Source of the DNA: Litorimonas sp947503715
GTDB taxonomy: Bacteria > Pseudomonadota > Alphaproteobacteria > Caulobacterales > Maricaulaceae
Direction of reading: 5' to 3'
Length of the DNA stretch: 64,000 nt
Assembly (NCBI RefSeq): GCF_050271975.1
Contig: NZ_CP189850.1
Span: forward strand, 1,550,001 to 1,614,000
Shown here one piece after another: positions 32,073 through 39,854 of the stretch. The stretch's first letter is position 1. Each line of letters opens with the position of its first letter. The translations under genes and the position numbers were made by a program. The notes beneath the pieces are model-generated. The model saw only the letters and a program-made list of their open reading frames with translations, was not told where the DNA came from and searched no databases.

Positions 32073-32714
32073 TTAGAAGCGATATTGAAAATTCAGTAGC
32101 GGTTGGTCGTCCGTGACGCTCCAGCCCGCTTCGAACAGGGCCGAGCCGTAGAAGAAACGGACGAGGGGTGTGACGCCGATGGGTTCTTTATCATCCGGGC
32201 GGTTATCCACTTCCAGCATGAACCAGGTGTGAAGGTCGCCCGTATCGCCCGCATAAGGCGCGAATCCGACCCGCGCGGCTTGCATGACCGATTTGTCGAG
32301 GTCGCCGAAATCGCGCGCTGCGGCGCGGTAGGACACGAAAAGGCGTCGTGTCTCCCAATCCGCCATCACGCCGATCTGTCCGCCCGCTTGATCCCCGCCC
32401 GTATTATCATCAATGTCTTGCGCCAATCCCGCCGCACCCCAAAAATAGAGATTGGCCTGATGATCCTCACCAAACCAGCGTTTGGCCAGCCATGTGCCCT
32501 GAACACCGGTGAAAAGGATGTCCTCGCGGCGGTCCCATTCCGTTTTGAGGCCCAAGGAATATTTGGCCGAAGGCGAGTAATGGATAAGGGCGGATGTGGA
32601 TTGTCGGTCTGTTTCCTCTATAAGCGTCCAACCGCCCGCATAGGAGACCGGACGGGCAAAGGCATTACTCGCAAAGGCCAGACTTGTGGCTGTGATAAGG
32701 GCTGGCTTTAACAT
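32073..32714 (-). CDS. putative outer-membrane beta-barrel protein of the metal cluster
   Basis: About 213 residues from ATG 32714: signal peptide (S-N-A-F-A-R-P) and a series of amphipathic strands ending in the terminal phenylalanine pattern L-L-N-F-Q-Y-R-F, as in outer-membrane barrels. I do not recognise a named family. The open frame extends upstream to 32783, but that part would overlap the CsoR-like operator and has no signal-peptide sense. The ATG lies inside the operator, so the mRNA may be nearly leaderless. Confidence 0.68.
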   Translation of the reverse strand: MLKPALITATSLAFASNAFARPVSYAGGWTLIEETDRQSTSALIHYSPSAKYSLGLKTEWDRREDILFTGVQGTWLAKRWFGEDHQANLYFWGAAGLAQDIDDNTGGDQAGGQIGVMADWETRRLFVSYRAAARDFGDLDKSVMQAARVGFAPYAGDTGDLHTWFMLEVDNRPDDKEPIGVTPLVRFFYGSALFEAGWSVTDDQPLLNFQYRF

Positions 32715-32729
32715 ACCCTTGGGGGGTAT
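32713..32729. promoter_or_regulatory. CsoR-family operator
   Basis: ATACCCTTGGGGGGTAT, an inverted repeat of the G/C-tract type bound by CsoR/RcnR/FrmR repressors. It is between the divergent outer-membrane gene and the CsoR-like gene, so it can control the three metal genes and the repressor. A minus-strand TATACC (32727-32732 region) may be the -10 hexamer, which would place transcription start at or next to the ATG 32714. Confidence 0.72.
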
Positions 32730-32767
32730 AGTCTTTCCAATGAATGTGCAAGGATTGGTATCGTGAA

Positions 32768-33046
32768 ATGACAGACAGGACATCCCGACGTGCGGGCATC
32801 AGCCAACGGCTTGCACGGATCGAGGGGCAAGTGCGGGGCCTCAGCCGAATGATTGAAGAAGATCGTTACTGTATTGATGTGCTGACGCAGGTCAAAGCCG
32901 TGCAGGCCGCGTTGAAAAAAGTCGAGGGTGAATTGCTGTCAGATCATGCCGATCACTGCCTCGCGGTTGCCATTGCCAGTGACAATCAGGATGATCGGGA
33001 GCGCAAAGTCGCCGAACTGGTCTCACTTCTTCTGAAAAAATCATGA
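32768..33046 (+). CDS. CsoR/RcnR family metal-sensing repressor
   Basis: A 92-residue all-helical repressor of the CsoR/RcnR/FrmR family. Ligand positions look like the copper sensor: Cys in R-Y-C-I-D-V-L-T-Q, then His and Cys in D-H-A-D-H-C-L-A-V-A (H-x-x-x-C), giving the C-H-C set of CsoR; the RcnR pattern would need an extra N-terminal His. Start ATG 32768 precedes the family-typical L-A-R-I-E-G-Q-V-R-G-L. Divergent from the metal genes across a palindromic operator. Confidence 0.9.
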   Translation: MTDRTSRRAGISQRLARIEGQVRGLSRMIEEDRYCIDVLTQVKAVQAALKKVEGELLSDHADHCLAVAIASDNQDDRERKVAELVSLLLKKS

Positions 33047-33147
33047 GACGCAGCAAATTAGGACGCGCTTTCTAATTCCATTCCCTATTTTCCAATCATC
33101 GAACAAAGCGGGGTTATCCCGCCCCACTGAAACTAAGGAATATCATC

Positions 33148-33633
33148 ATGTCCACTGCCAAGAAAACTGCGAAAAAAGTCACGAAGAAAACAGCCAAGGT
33201 CGCGAAAAAGACTGAAGCGAAAACAACATCCGCTCTGCGTAAGGGTACATTGGCCTATCTCGGTCTCTACGGTGTTGCCGCCGAGCGTGCACGTCTGCGT
33301 GCCGAGCAAGTCAAAGGTCTTTACAACAAGACAACTGACGGCCTTTTTGAAGACCTCGTTGCCCGCGGTGAAAAAGTTGAAGAGCTTGCTCTCGACACAG
33401 CCAAGACAGCGCAAAAGCGTGCGGTTGAAACCTTTGAGACAACCACGTCCAAAGTGAAATCCATCGTCCCGACAAGCCTGCCATTCGGCGCCAATGACCG
33501 CGTTGAAGAGCTGGAAGCTGAAGTCAAAGCGTTGAACAAGAAAATCTCCGCGCTGTCCAAAAAGGCCGCGAAGCCTGCCAAGACAACAGGCATCAACAAA
33601 GACATCATGAAAACGGACAAAAAAGCCGCTTAA
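33148..33633 (+). CDS. phasin family protein with Lys/Ala-rich N-terminus
   Basis: A 161-residue protein. Residues 2-30 are a lysine/alanine/threonine-rich basic tail (A-K-K-T-A-K-K-V-T-K-K pattern, histone-H1-like), then a phasin-like amphipathic region (L-A-Y-L-G-L-Y-G-V-A-A-E-R-A, K-T-T-D-G-L-F-E-D-L-V-A-R-G-E-K-V-E) and a coiled-coil end. It resembles PhaI/PhaF, which coat storage granules and, in PhaF, tether them to the nucleoid through a basic tail; here the tail is N-terminal, opposite to Pseudomonas PhaF. First gene of the PHA cluster. Confidence 0.8.
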   Translation: MSTAKKTAKKVTKKTAKVAKKTEAKTTSALRKGTLAYLGLYGVAAERARLRAEQVKGLYNKTTDGLFEDLVARGEKVEELALDTAKTAQKRAVETFETTTSKVKSIVPTSLPFGANDRVEELEAEVKALNKKISALSKKAAKPAKTTGINKDIMKTDKKAA

Positions 33634-33846
33634 GTGAATTGAATACTGTCCGGGAGGGTCCACTCTCTCCTCCCTTACAGGTCTATCGTTCTCCCCGTTT
33701 GATTTGACCTGAGATCGTCCCGGATTGCCTTCGGCGTCTGCTCCTTGCGAGTAGGCGCCGTTTGTTTTGACCGAACGGTATCCGACTCGACACGGTGCCA
33801 TCTGTATCTTACTCCATTTGAAAAAATAAATGAGGGAGTGGCGTCT

Positions 33847-35526
33847 ATGCCGGACAAGTCGGAAAAAATTGGTGTGAAAGCGGCTGAAACCACGACCGCA
33901 GTCAACGGATTGGTCGGGTTCAGACGGTCCGAGATTATCAAGAGTTTCGGCCTGATGGCGGGATATGCGGCCAAACAGCCCAAGCCCTTCGCCAAACATC
34001 TGGTAAAATATGCCTCCGAGATGGTCGATATTGCGCGCGGCACCTCCGATCTGGCCCCGGAAAAACGCGACCGTCGGTTCAAGGATGAAAGCTGGCAGAA
34101 AAACCCGCTCTATAAACGCGCGATGCAATCCTGGCTCGCCATGCAGCAGGAATTGAACGGCTGGATTTCAGACTCCCGCATGCATCCGGCGGATCAGGCG
34201 CGGGCGAAATTTGTGACAGACCTCATTGTCGATGCCATGGCGCCGACCAATACGCTGCTCGGAAATCCGACGGCGATGAAAATGCTGGTCCACACCAAGG
34301 GGCAGAGCCTCGTAAAGGGGTTGCAGAATGCCTATAATGACCTGACGAAAAATGGCGGCATGCCGAGCCAGGTGGACGGACGTCCGTTCAAGGTCGGCGA
34401 GAACTTGGCTGTCTCTCCCGGAGCTGTTGTGTTTCAGAACGAAATGCTGGAGGTCATTCAGTACAAACCGCAGACCGATAGCGTTTATAAAACGCCTTTG
34501 ATGATCATTCCGCCGCAGATCAATAAATTCTACGCGACCGATCTGGCCCCCGATAAATCCATGATCCGTTTCCTGACGAAAATGGGCTATCAGGCCTTTG
34601 CCGTCTCTTGGCGGAACCCAACGCGCCAGCACGCCCATTGGGGTTTGGAGCAATATGTCGAGGCCCTGTTCGAGGCCTCTGACGCCGTGCGCAAGATCAC
34701 GAAGAGCCCGCGCATTAATGTGACCGGGGCCTGTTCCGGCGGCATCACGCTGGCGCTGTTTTTATCAGAACTGGCGGCACGCGGCGATAACCGGATTAAT
34801 TGCTACACGCTGATGGTCTCCGTGCTGGACGGGAAGAAAGTCGACAGCGATGTCGGTCTCTTCGTCACGGATGCCGGTATTGAACAGGCGCGGAAACATT
34901 CCCGCAAGAAAGGCATTCTGGCGGGCGAGGAGCTCGGCCGCGCCTTTGCCTGGATGCGCCCGAATGATCTGATCTGGAATTATGTCGTCAACAACTACCT
35001 GCTGGGGCAGGACCCGCCGCCCTTCGACGTGCTCTATTGGAATAATGACACGACGAACCTGCCGGCGCAGCTGCACTCGGATTATCTCGATATTTTCCAG
35101 GACCGTCGCTTCCGCAAGGATAAGAACGTCGTCTTCATGGACCACATTGTCGATCTGGAAGCCGTCACGCAGGACGGATTTATGGTTGCGGGGATTACCG
35201 ATCACATCACGCCGTGGATGGCATGCTATCGCAATATCCGCCTCTTCGGTGGAGAGATCGATTTTGTCCTCTCCAATTCCGGCCATTTGCAGTCGCTGCT
35301 CAACCCGCCGGGTAATCCAAAAGCGCAATATTTCACGAATTCTAACCATCCTCCACGCGCCACAAAATGGCTCGAGGCGGCGGAAAGCGTGAATGAGAGT
35401 TGGTGGCTGCGGTGGAATGAATGGCTCGCCATTCGGTCGGGTGAGAGAAAACCTGCCCCGAAATCGCTGGGGAACAAGGCATTTCCTCCGCTATCACAGG
35501 CGCCAGGCGAATATGTTTTCACGTAA
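33847..35526 (+). CDS. phaC: poly(3-hydroxyalkanoate) synthase, class II-like
   Basis: Polymerises hydroxyacyl-CoA into polyester granules; 559 residues from ATG 33847, which has gaggga upstream (a longer frame from 33745 is not supported). The lipase-like box is G-A-C-S-G-G with the nucleophilic Cys; catalytic Asp lies in G-I-T-D-H-I-T-P-W and the His in S-N-S-G-H-L-Q-S. The G-A-C-S-G-G sequence and phaZ/phaD-type neighbours resemble class II synthases of Pseudomonas that use medium-chain monomers. No phaE is adjacent, arguing against class III. Confidence 0.93.
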   Translation: MPDKSEKIGVKAAETTTAVNGLVGFRRSEIIKSFGLMAGYAAKQPKPFAKHLVKYASEMVDIARGTSDLAPEKRDRRFKDESWQKNPLYKRAMQSWLAMQQELNGWISDSRMHPADQARAKFVTDLIVDAMAPTNTLLGNPTAMKMLVHTKGQSLVKGLQNAYNDLTKNGGMPSQVDGRPFKVGENLAVSPGAVVFQNEMLEVIQYKPQTDSVYKTPLMIIPPQINKFYATDLAPDKSMIRFLTKMGYQAFAVSWRNPTRQHAHWGLEQYVEALFEASDAVRKITKSPRINVTGACSGGITLALFLSELAARGDNRINCYTLMVSVLDGKKVDSDVGLFVTDAGIEQARKHSRKKGILAGEELGRAFAWMRPNDLIWNYVVNNYLLGQDPPPFDVLYWNNDTTNLPAQLHSDYLDIFQDRRFRKDKNVVFMDHIVDLEAVTQDGFMVAGITDHITPWMACYRNIRLFGGEIDFVLSNSGHLQSLLNPPGNPKAQYFTNSNHPPRATKWLEAAESVNESWWLRWNEWLAIRSGERKPAPKSLGNKAFPPLSQAPGEYVFT

Positions 35527-35601
35527 GTATAGCTGATAATTTCACTGTATTTACCTTTGCGAAAGGGTTTCCCCCGACGCATAGAGACTTAAACAGATTG
35601 T

Positions 35602-35679
35602 CGCACCCGGGCTGAATCGGGTGCGGGTTGGGTATGAATACGCAGATATTCCCCCGGCCATCCGGACATTCCGGGGGAA
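35602..35679 (+). promoter_or_regulatory. two hairpins in the phaC-phaZ gap
   Basis: Hairpin 1: CGCACCCG / CGGGTGCG (35602-35625), no U-tract. Hairpin 2: TTCCCCCGG / CCGGGGGAA (35649-35657 with 35671-35679), perfect 9-bp stem. The 3' arm of hairpin 2 contains GGGGGAA, the ribosome binding site of phaZ (ATG 35689). Such pairing could lower phaZ translation until opened. Confidence 0.6.
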
Positions 35680-35688
35680 AGACGCATT

Positions 35689-36630
35689 ATGCCACATACG
35701 CTCACGGCCATTGACGGCCATGAAGAACCGATTGAAAACCACTCAATCCCAAAAATTTTCTTCTCAAAAGTCGGGAACCAGAAACTCCGTACCGCGATCT
35801 GGTCCGGTGTCGATAAGGGGCAGGGTAAGCGCACGCCGCTGCTCTTTTTCAACGGAATTGGCGCAAATCTCGAAATTGCACAGGCTTTTGCCGATACCTT
35901 TACGGGCCGCGATATCATCACCTTTGATATGCCGGGTATTGGCGGGTCACCTGATCCAACGGTGCCTTATCGTCCGTGGTGGGTCGCGAAAGCCGCGCGG
36001 CAAATCCTGCAGGAAAACGGTTACGAGATGGTCGACGTGCTCGGCGTGAGTTGGGGCGGCGGACCCGCGCAGCAATTTGCGTGGCAGTGTAAAGACATGA
36101 CTCGACGCCTCGTCCTCTGCGCGACGACAACGGGTGTCACGATGATACCGGGCAATCCGAAAGCGCTGTCCAAGATGGCCTCGCCGAAACGCTATATCGA
36201 CCGTGATTTCCTGAAGAAGAATTTCGAGACGCTTTACGGTGATGCGGCCGGTAATGCGGGTGAGTTTTCGATCAACATGATGCCGCCTTCCGTGAAGGGC
36301 TATCTCTATCAGTTGATGGCGATGATGGGCTATTCGACCCTGCCGTTTATCCGCCGGATCAAGGCGAAGTCTCTCGTGATTATGGGCGATAAGGATCACA
36401 TTGTTCCCGTCGCGAATGGCAAGTTTTTGAATCTGATGTTACCGCGCTCAAAGCTCCGCGTGATAAAAGGTGCGGGCCACCTGTTCCTTCTGACCCGCCG
36501 CGAAGAGACGATTGAAATCATCCGGAACTTCTTCGGCGAATTTGAAGTCGATATCCCGCATAAAGACGCTGTCAAACTACCTTCCGTCGAGGAAAGCTTC
36601 ATCAACTATCAATCCAGATTTGCGAGTTAA
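35689..36630 (+). CDS. phaZ: intracellular PHA depolymerase, PhaZ type
   Basis: An alpha/beta hydrolase of 313 residues closely resembling Pseudomonas mcl-PHA depolymerases: L-R-T-A, P-L-L-F-F-N-G-I-G-A-N-L-E, F-D-M-P-G-I-G-G-S, the nucleophile elbow G-V-S-W-G-G-G-P-A-Q-Q-F-A, P-G-N-P-K-A-L-S-K-M-A-S-P-x-R-Y-I, and the catalytic G-D-K-D-H-I-V-P and G-A-G-H-L-F-L-L motifs. It mobilises stored polyester. The gene lies between phaC and a second phasin. Confidence 0.93.
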   Translation: MPHTLTAIDGHEEPIENHSIPKIFFSKVGNQKLRTAIWSGVDKGQGKRTPLLFFNGIGANLEIAQAFADTFTGRDIITFDMPGIGGSPDPTVPYRPWWVAKAARQILQENGYEMVDVLGVSWGGGPAQQFAWQCKDMTRRLVLCATTTGVTMIPGNPKALSKMASPKRYIDRDFLKKNFETLYGDAAGNAGEFSINMMPPSVKGYLYQLMAMMGYSTLPFIRRIKAKSLVIMGDKDHIVPVANGKFLNLMLPRSKLRVIKGAGHLFLLTRREETIEIIRNFFGEFEVDIPHKDAVKLPSVEESFINYQSRFAS

Positions 36631-36633
36631 AAC

Positions 36634-37092
36634 ATGGCAAAAAGCTCTGATGACAAAGATATGGTCCGCAAAATCTGGCTCGCCGGCATTGGCGCCTATG
36701 GTCGGGCTTTTACCGAAGCCAAAGGGGCGGTGGACAGCTTGACCGGGAAGTCGTCCGAGGTGTTTGATGATCTCGTGCAAAAGGGCGAGATGTTGGAAAC
36801 GGTCGGAAAATATAAATCCAAAGAATTACTCGGCAAGGGCAAATCCGCCGTCGAGGATATTAAACCTGATTTCGAAATTGATGACCGTATCGCGAAAATG
36901 CGCGCCCGCCTCTCCGGTATGGGTGAGAGCGGAACCGACAAACTTGCGAAGCGGGTCGATGCGATGGAAGCGAAACTGGACGCGATACTCGCGAAACTCG
37001 ACGCGCCGGAGAAGAAGGTCGCGAAACGGGCAGCGCCGAAGAAGAAAATGACGACTCAGAAGACCAAAGCTGCTCCAAAAAAGAAAAGCTGA
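36634..37092 (+). CDS. phasin, PhaI/PhaF-like
   Basis: A 152-residue granule-associated protein. The N-terminal V-R-K-I-W-L-A-G-I-G-A-Y-G-R-A-F-T-E-A matches the PhaI/PhaF phasin start; the middle is a coiled coil with leucine heptads (K-R-V-D-A-M-E-A-K-L-D-A-I-L-A-K-L), and the C-terminus is Lys/Ala/Pro-rich. It starts 3 bases after phaZ and its stop abuts the phaD start. Second phasin of the cluster; the short basic tail suggests some DNA contact. Confidence 0.88.
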   Translation: MAKSSDDKDMVRKIWLAGIGAYGRAFTEAKGAVDSLTGKSSEVFDDLVQKGEMLETVGKYKSKELLGKGKSAVEDIKPDFEIDDRIAKMRARLSGMGESGTDKLAKRVDAMEAKLDAILAKLDAPEKKVAKRAAPKKKMTTQKTKAAPKKKS

Positions 37093-37734
37093 TTGGCGAC
37101 ACGCTCCAAAACCAAGGATAAAATCCTCGCCACCGCGCTCGAACTCTTCAACAATGAGGGCGAAGCGCAGGTTTCAGCTGTTGATATCGCCTCCGTCATG
37201 GGAATTTCCCCGGGCAATCTCTATTACCATTATAAGGGCAAGGACGAGATTATCGTTGCCCTGTTCGAGGATTTCGATGCCGAAATTCGGCAGGTCCTGA
37301 CGGCCCCGCTCAAGGACCCGCTCGCGATCGCGGATAATTGGGTCTATCTCTATATTATCTTTGAGGAAATCTTCGATTTCCGCTTTTTCTACCGCAATCA
37401 AGGGGAATTGTTACAGCGTATCCCCGAATTGCGCGGCCCGTTTTCCCGTATCCTTGCCCTTAAAGAACGCACCGCTTTTTCGCTGCTCTCGACGCTAGAC
37501 GATAGCGGGCATTTGGAATTTGACGAGGGAGAGAAGGGCGCGTTGGCGGGCCGCCTCGCGCAGCATTTTACATTCTGGCTCCAATATCACGATTTGCGAT
37601 ATGGCACGGCGCCGGAAAAACGCCTGATCGACCAAGGCGTCTTCATGACCCTCATCCAGATCACGCCCTATTGGCATCACGGCGAGGGCTATGCCGAACT
37701 CCTAAGCGAATTTGCTAACGGAAAAATCGATTAA
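37093..37734 (+). CDS. phaD: TetR family regulator of PHA genes (PhaD-like)
   Basis: A 213-residue TetR-type protein with an N-terminal helix-turn-helix (D-K-I-L-A-T-A-L-E-L-F-N-N-E-G, then I-A-S-V-M-G-I-S-P-G-N-L-Y-Y-H-Y-K-G-K), very similar to PhaD of Pseudomonas, which activates phasin genes in response to acyl-CoA intermediates. Start is TTG directly after the phasin stop, tightly coupled. The ligand-binding domain is variable as expected. Confidence 0.88.
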   Translation: MATRSKTKDKILATALELFNNEGEAQVSAVDIASVMGISPGNLYYHYKGKDEIIVALFEDFDAEIRQVLTAPLKDPLAIADNWVYLYIIFEEIFDFRFFYRNQGELLQRIPELRGPFSRILALKERTAFSLLSTLDDSGHLEFDEGEKGALAGRLAQHFTFWLQYHDLRYGTAPEKRLIDQGVFMTLIQITPYWHHGEGYAELLSEFANGKID

Positions 37735-37843
37735 ACTCCTGCTTGTCGTCGCGGCGTGCCGTATGCGTTCACCCCCTCATATGCGTTACAGACAGACAGA
37801 GCCGGATCTGTATCGTTCTCATATCAATAATGAGGGGACTATC

Positions 37844-38407
37844 ATGATTTATAAGACACTCGCCGCGACGGCCGCAATTTCATTTGCTTTGTCTTCCAAT
37901 GCTTTTTCACAAGATAAAGTGCAGCCGGTTACGACAGAAACGGATCAGTCAACTCTACCTGTGACGAAAAAGATTCAACCGATCGCGGGTGAATCTCAGG
38001 ATAAAATGATGGGGTCCGGCGGCGAAGATCGTCTGACAGAGAATGTATCAATCGCAGCGCCGGGCAGCGGAGCGGGCAAAGCTAACTTCCAAGACCTTTC
38101 CTTAGCGCAAGAGGCGACGGGTTTGAAATTGGGACCGATCAAGGGCGAAAGCCAAGACAAAGCCATGGTTGATGGCGGTGAAGACCGCTTGACAGAGAAT
38201 GTTGTGCTGGGCGTGAAAGCCGACAGCCCGAAGATCGGCGATGTTCAAGGCGAGTCTCAAAGAAAACCAGATGAAGGGCCAGCCTGTGTGACAGAGGACG
38301 GAGCCCTCGATGCGGATTGTAATGGCGTCGCTGATGACACAAAAGACACAAGGTTTGACCGCCGGGATATCCGCAAAAGGCCAGAGCCCAGACAGCAACG
38401 TCGCTAG
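37844..38407 (+). CDS. exported protein with repeated GESQDK units
   Basis: About 187 residues from ATG 37844: signal peptide (S-S-N-A-F-S-Q) and a mature chain built from two near-identical blocks, G-E-S-Q-D-K-M-M followed by G-G-E-D-R-L-T-E-N-V and G-E-S-Q-D-K-A-M followed by the same G-G-E-D-R-L-T-E-N-V, plus a third degenerate G-E-S-Q-R-K. It ends in a very basic tail. No family recognised; periplasmic or outer-surface location is inferred. An in-frame extension upstream overlaps phaD and is not supported. Confidence 0.7.
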   Translation: MIYKTLAATAAISFALSSNAFSQDKVQPVTTETDQSTLPVTKKIQPIAGESQDKMMGSGGEDRLTENVSIAAPGSGAGKANFQDLSLAQEATGLKLGPIKGESQDKAMVDGGEDRLTENVVLGVKADSPKIGDVQGESQRKPDEGPACVTEDGALDADCNGVADDTKDTRFDRRDIRKRPEPRQQRR

Positions 38408-38430
38408 GCTTTAAACTATTGAATACTGGT

Positions 38431-38471
38431 CCTCCAATTGACGCTATGTCAGTTGGAGGCGCTTATGTTTT
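38431..38471 (+). terminator. hairpin at the end of the GESQDK gene and deaminase
   Basis: CCTCCAATTGAC (38431-38442) pairs with GTCAGTTGGAGG (38448-38459) in a 12-bp stem with one T-G pair, followed by CGCTTATGTTTTT. It can end the plus-strand gene at 38407 and overlaps the last codons of the convergent deaminase gene. Confidence 0.55.
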
Positions 38472-39465
38472 TAGAGAGTTCACTTAACAGAAGCTCCTTC
38501 CGCTCAGGGCTCAGATAAGCCCCCTCAAATCCGTTTCGCACGAGTGTCACAATGTCGTCTTTCGACAGGTTCAGCGCGTCTGCCGTGCGGATGTAATTAT
38601 CATTCAGATAGCCGCCGAAATAGGACGGATCATCCGAATTCACGGTCGCCTTGATACCCGCATCAAGCATCACTTTCAGCGGATGATTTTTCAAATCATC
38701 GACCACGCAGAGTTTAAGGTTCGAGAGCGGGCAGACCGTGAGGTACATTTCTTCCTCGACCAAACGTTGAACCAGCACGTCATCTTCCAGTGATCGGTTG
38801 CCGTGATCAATGCGGTCAATGTCGAGAATATCGAGCGCTTCATAGACATATTCAGGCGGGCCTTCCTCGCCTGCATGGGCGAAAAGTTTCAAGCCGAGTT
38901 CCCGCGACTTCGCAAAGACACGCGCGAATTTGGACGGCGGATGTCCCATCTCTGACGAGTCTAAGCCCACACCGAGGATTCGATCATAATAGGGTTCGGC
39001 TTCGGCCAGCGTCGCAAAAGCATCCTCCTCCGATAGATGCCGAAGGAAGGACAGGATGAGATGCGAGGATATCCCGAAATCTGCTTCGCCTTGATCTAAC
39101 CCGTCCAGAATGCCCTCGATCACATCCGCAAAGGCAATGCCGCGTTCCGTGTGCCCTTGTGGGTCGAAGAAAATCTCTACATGGCGGCAATTATCCGCAT
39201 GAACACGTTTGAGATAGGCATAGGTGAGGTCAAAGAAATCCTGCTTAGTCTGTAAAACCGACATGCCTGCATAATAGAGATCTAAAAACTCTTGAAGGTT
39301 ATTGAAATCATAGGCGGCGCGGATTTCCGCCACATCCGCATAGGGTAGGGTGACGCCGTTACGCTGCGCCATCTCAAACATCTGTTCCGGCTCAAGGCTG
39401 CCTTCAATGTGGAGGTGAAGTTCCGCCTTGGGCAGGGATTGGATAAAAGAATTCAGATTTGACAT
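38449..39465 (-). CDS. adenine deaminase-like metal-dependent deaminase
   Basis: A zinc deaminase of 338 residues of the adenosine/adenine deaminase family. Metal ligands are in A-E-L-H-L-H-I-E-G-S-L-E-P-E, H-A-G-E-E-G and the S-D-D-P-S-Y-F-G-G-Y region; the catalytic Glu is in the H-A-G-E motif. The N-terminal P-K-A-E-L-H-L-H-I-E-G-x-L-E-P-E, the Y-A-G-M-S-V-L sequence and N-S-D-D-P-x-Y-F-G-G-Y fit the fungal/Pseudomonas-type adenine deaminases better than true adenosine deaminases (which use N-T-D-D-P). Purine salvage is the likely role. Confidence 0.87.
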   Translation of the reverse strand: MSNLNSFIQSLPKAELHLHIEGSLEPEQMFEMAQRNGVTLPYADVAEIRAAYDFNNLQEFLDLYYAGMSVLQTKQDFFDLTYAYLKRVHADNCRHVEIFFDPQGHTERGIAFADVIEGILDGLDQGEADFGISSHLILSFLRHLSEEDAFATLAEAEPYYDRILGVGLDSSEMGHPPSKFARVFAKSRELGLKLFAHAGEEGPPEYVYEALDILDIDRIDHGNRSLEDDVLVQRLVEEEMYLTVCPLSNLKLCVVDDLKNHPLKVMLDAGIKATVNSDDPSYFGGYLNDNYIRTADALNLSKDDIVTLVRNGFEGAYLSPERKELLLSELSKNISASN

Positions 39466-39510
39466 CTTTCCGTCATAGCAAATCGAACTCTTTTAAAAAG
39501 AGCTTATGTC

Positions 39511-39726
39511 CTAAAACGCGCGCGCACCCGCTCGGACGCGGATCGCTTGCGGCGCAGGCGGGATGAGCGTTTCAAACGCGGATTTTGCCTGCAGGAATGC
39601 CGTGACATTGCCGTAGGGGCTGTCGGGGTGGAAGAACTTGGCCTTTTTGCGCCATGCGGAGCGGATATCGGCTTCGCGGGCAGACATGGAAAGACCGAGA
39701 GTGAGGAGGGCGTTCTGGCGCGTCAT
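39511..39726 (-). CDS. small J-domain-like protein
   Basis: A 71-residue protein from ATG 39726 that contains little besides a J-domain-like segment: helix, R-S-A-W-R-K-K-A-K-F-F-H-P-D-S with the diagnostic H-P-D, and a third helix. Such minimal J proteins would recruit DnaK/Hsp70 to a particular partner. An upstream extension of the frame is unlikely. It lacks the G/F and zinc domains of DnaJ. Confidence 0.72.
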   Translation of the reverse strand: MTRQNALLTLGLSMSAREADIRSAWRKKAKFFHPDSPYGNVTAFLQAKSAFETLIPPAPQAIRVRAGARAF

Positions 39727-39854
39727 TTTTCTATCCCTTATCACGATGCTAATATTCGTGCTTAATTTTCTCTTATGAAGCAGATAGACTCTTAACACCG
39801 TCCAAAGAGCTATGGTTAATTTTCCATTTTCCGCGCCAAATTGAAAAGAAGTCT

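Noticed and set aside
33133..34128. 331-codon minus-strand open frame opposite phasin and phaC
   Set aside because: It spans two recognised plus-strand genes and the gap between them, with a Phe/Cys/Arg-rich composition typical of antisense reading.
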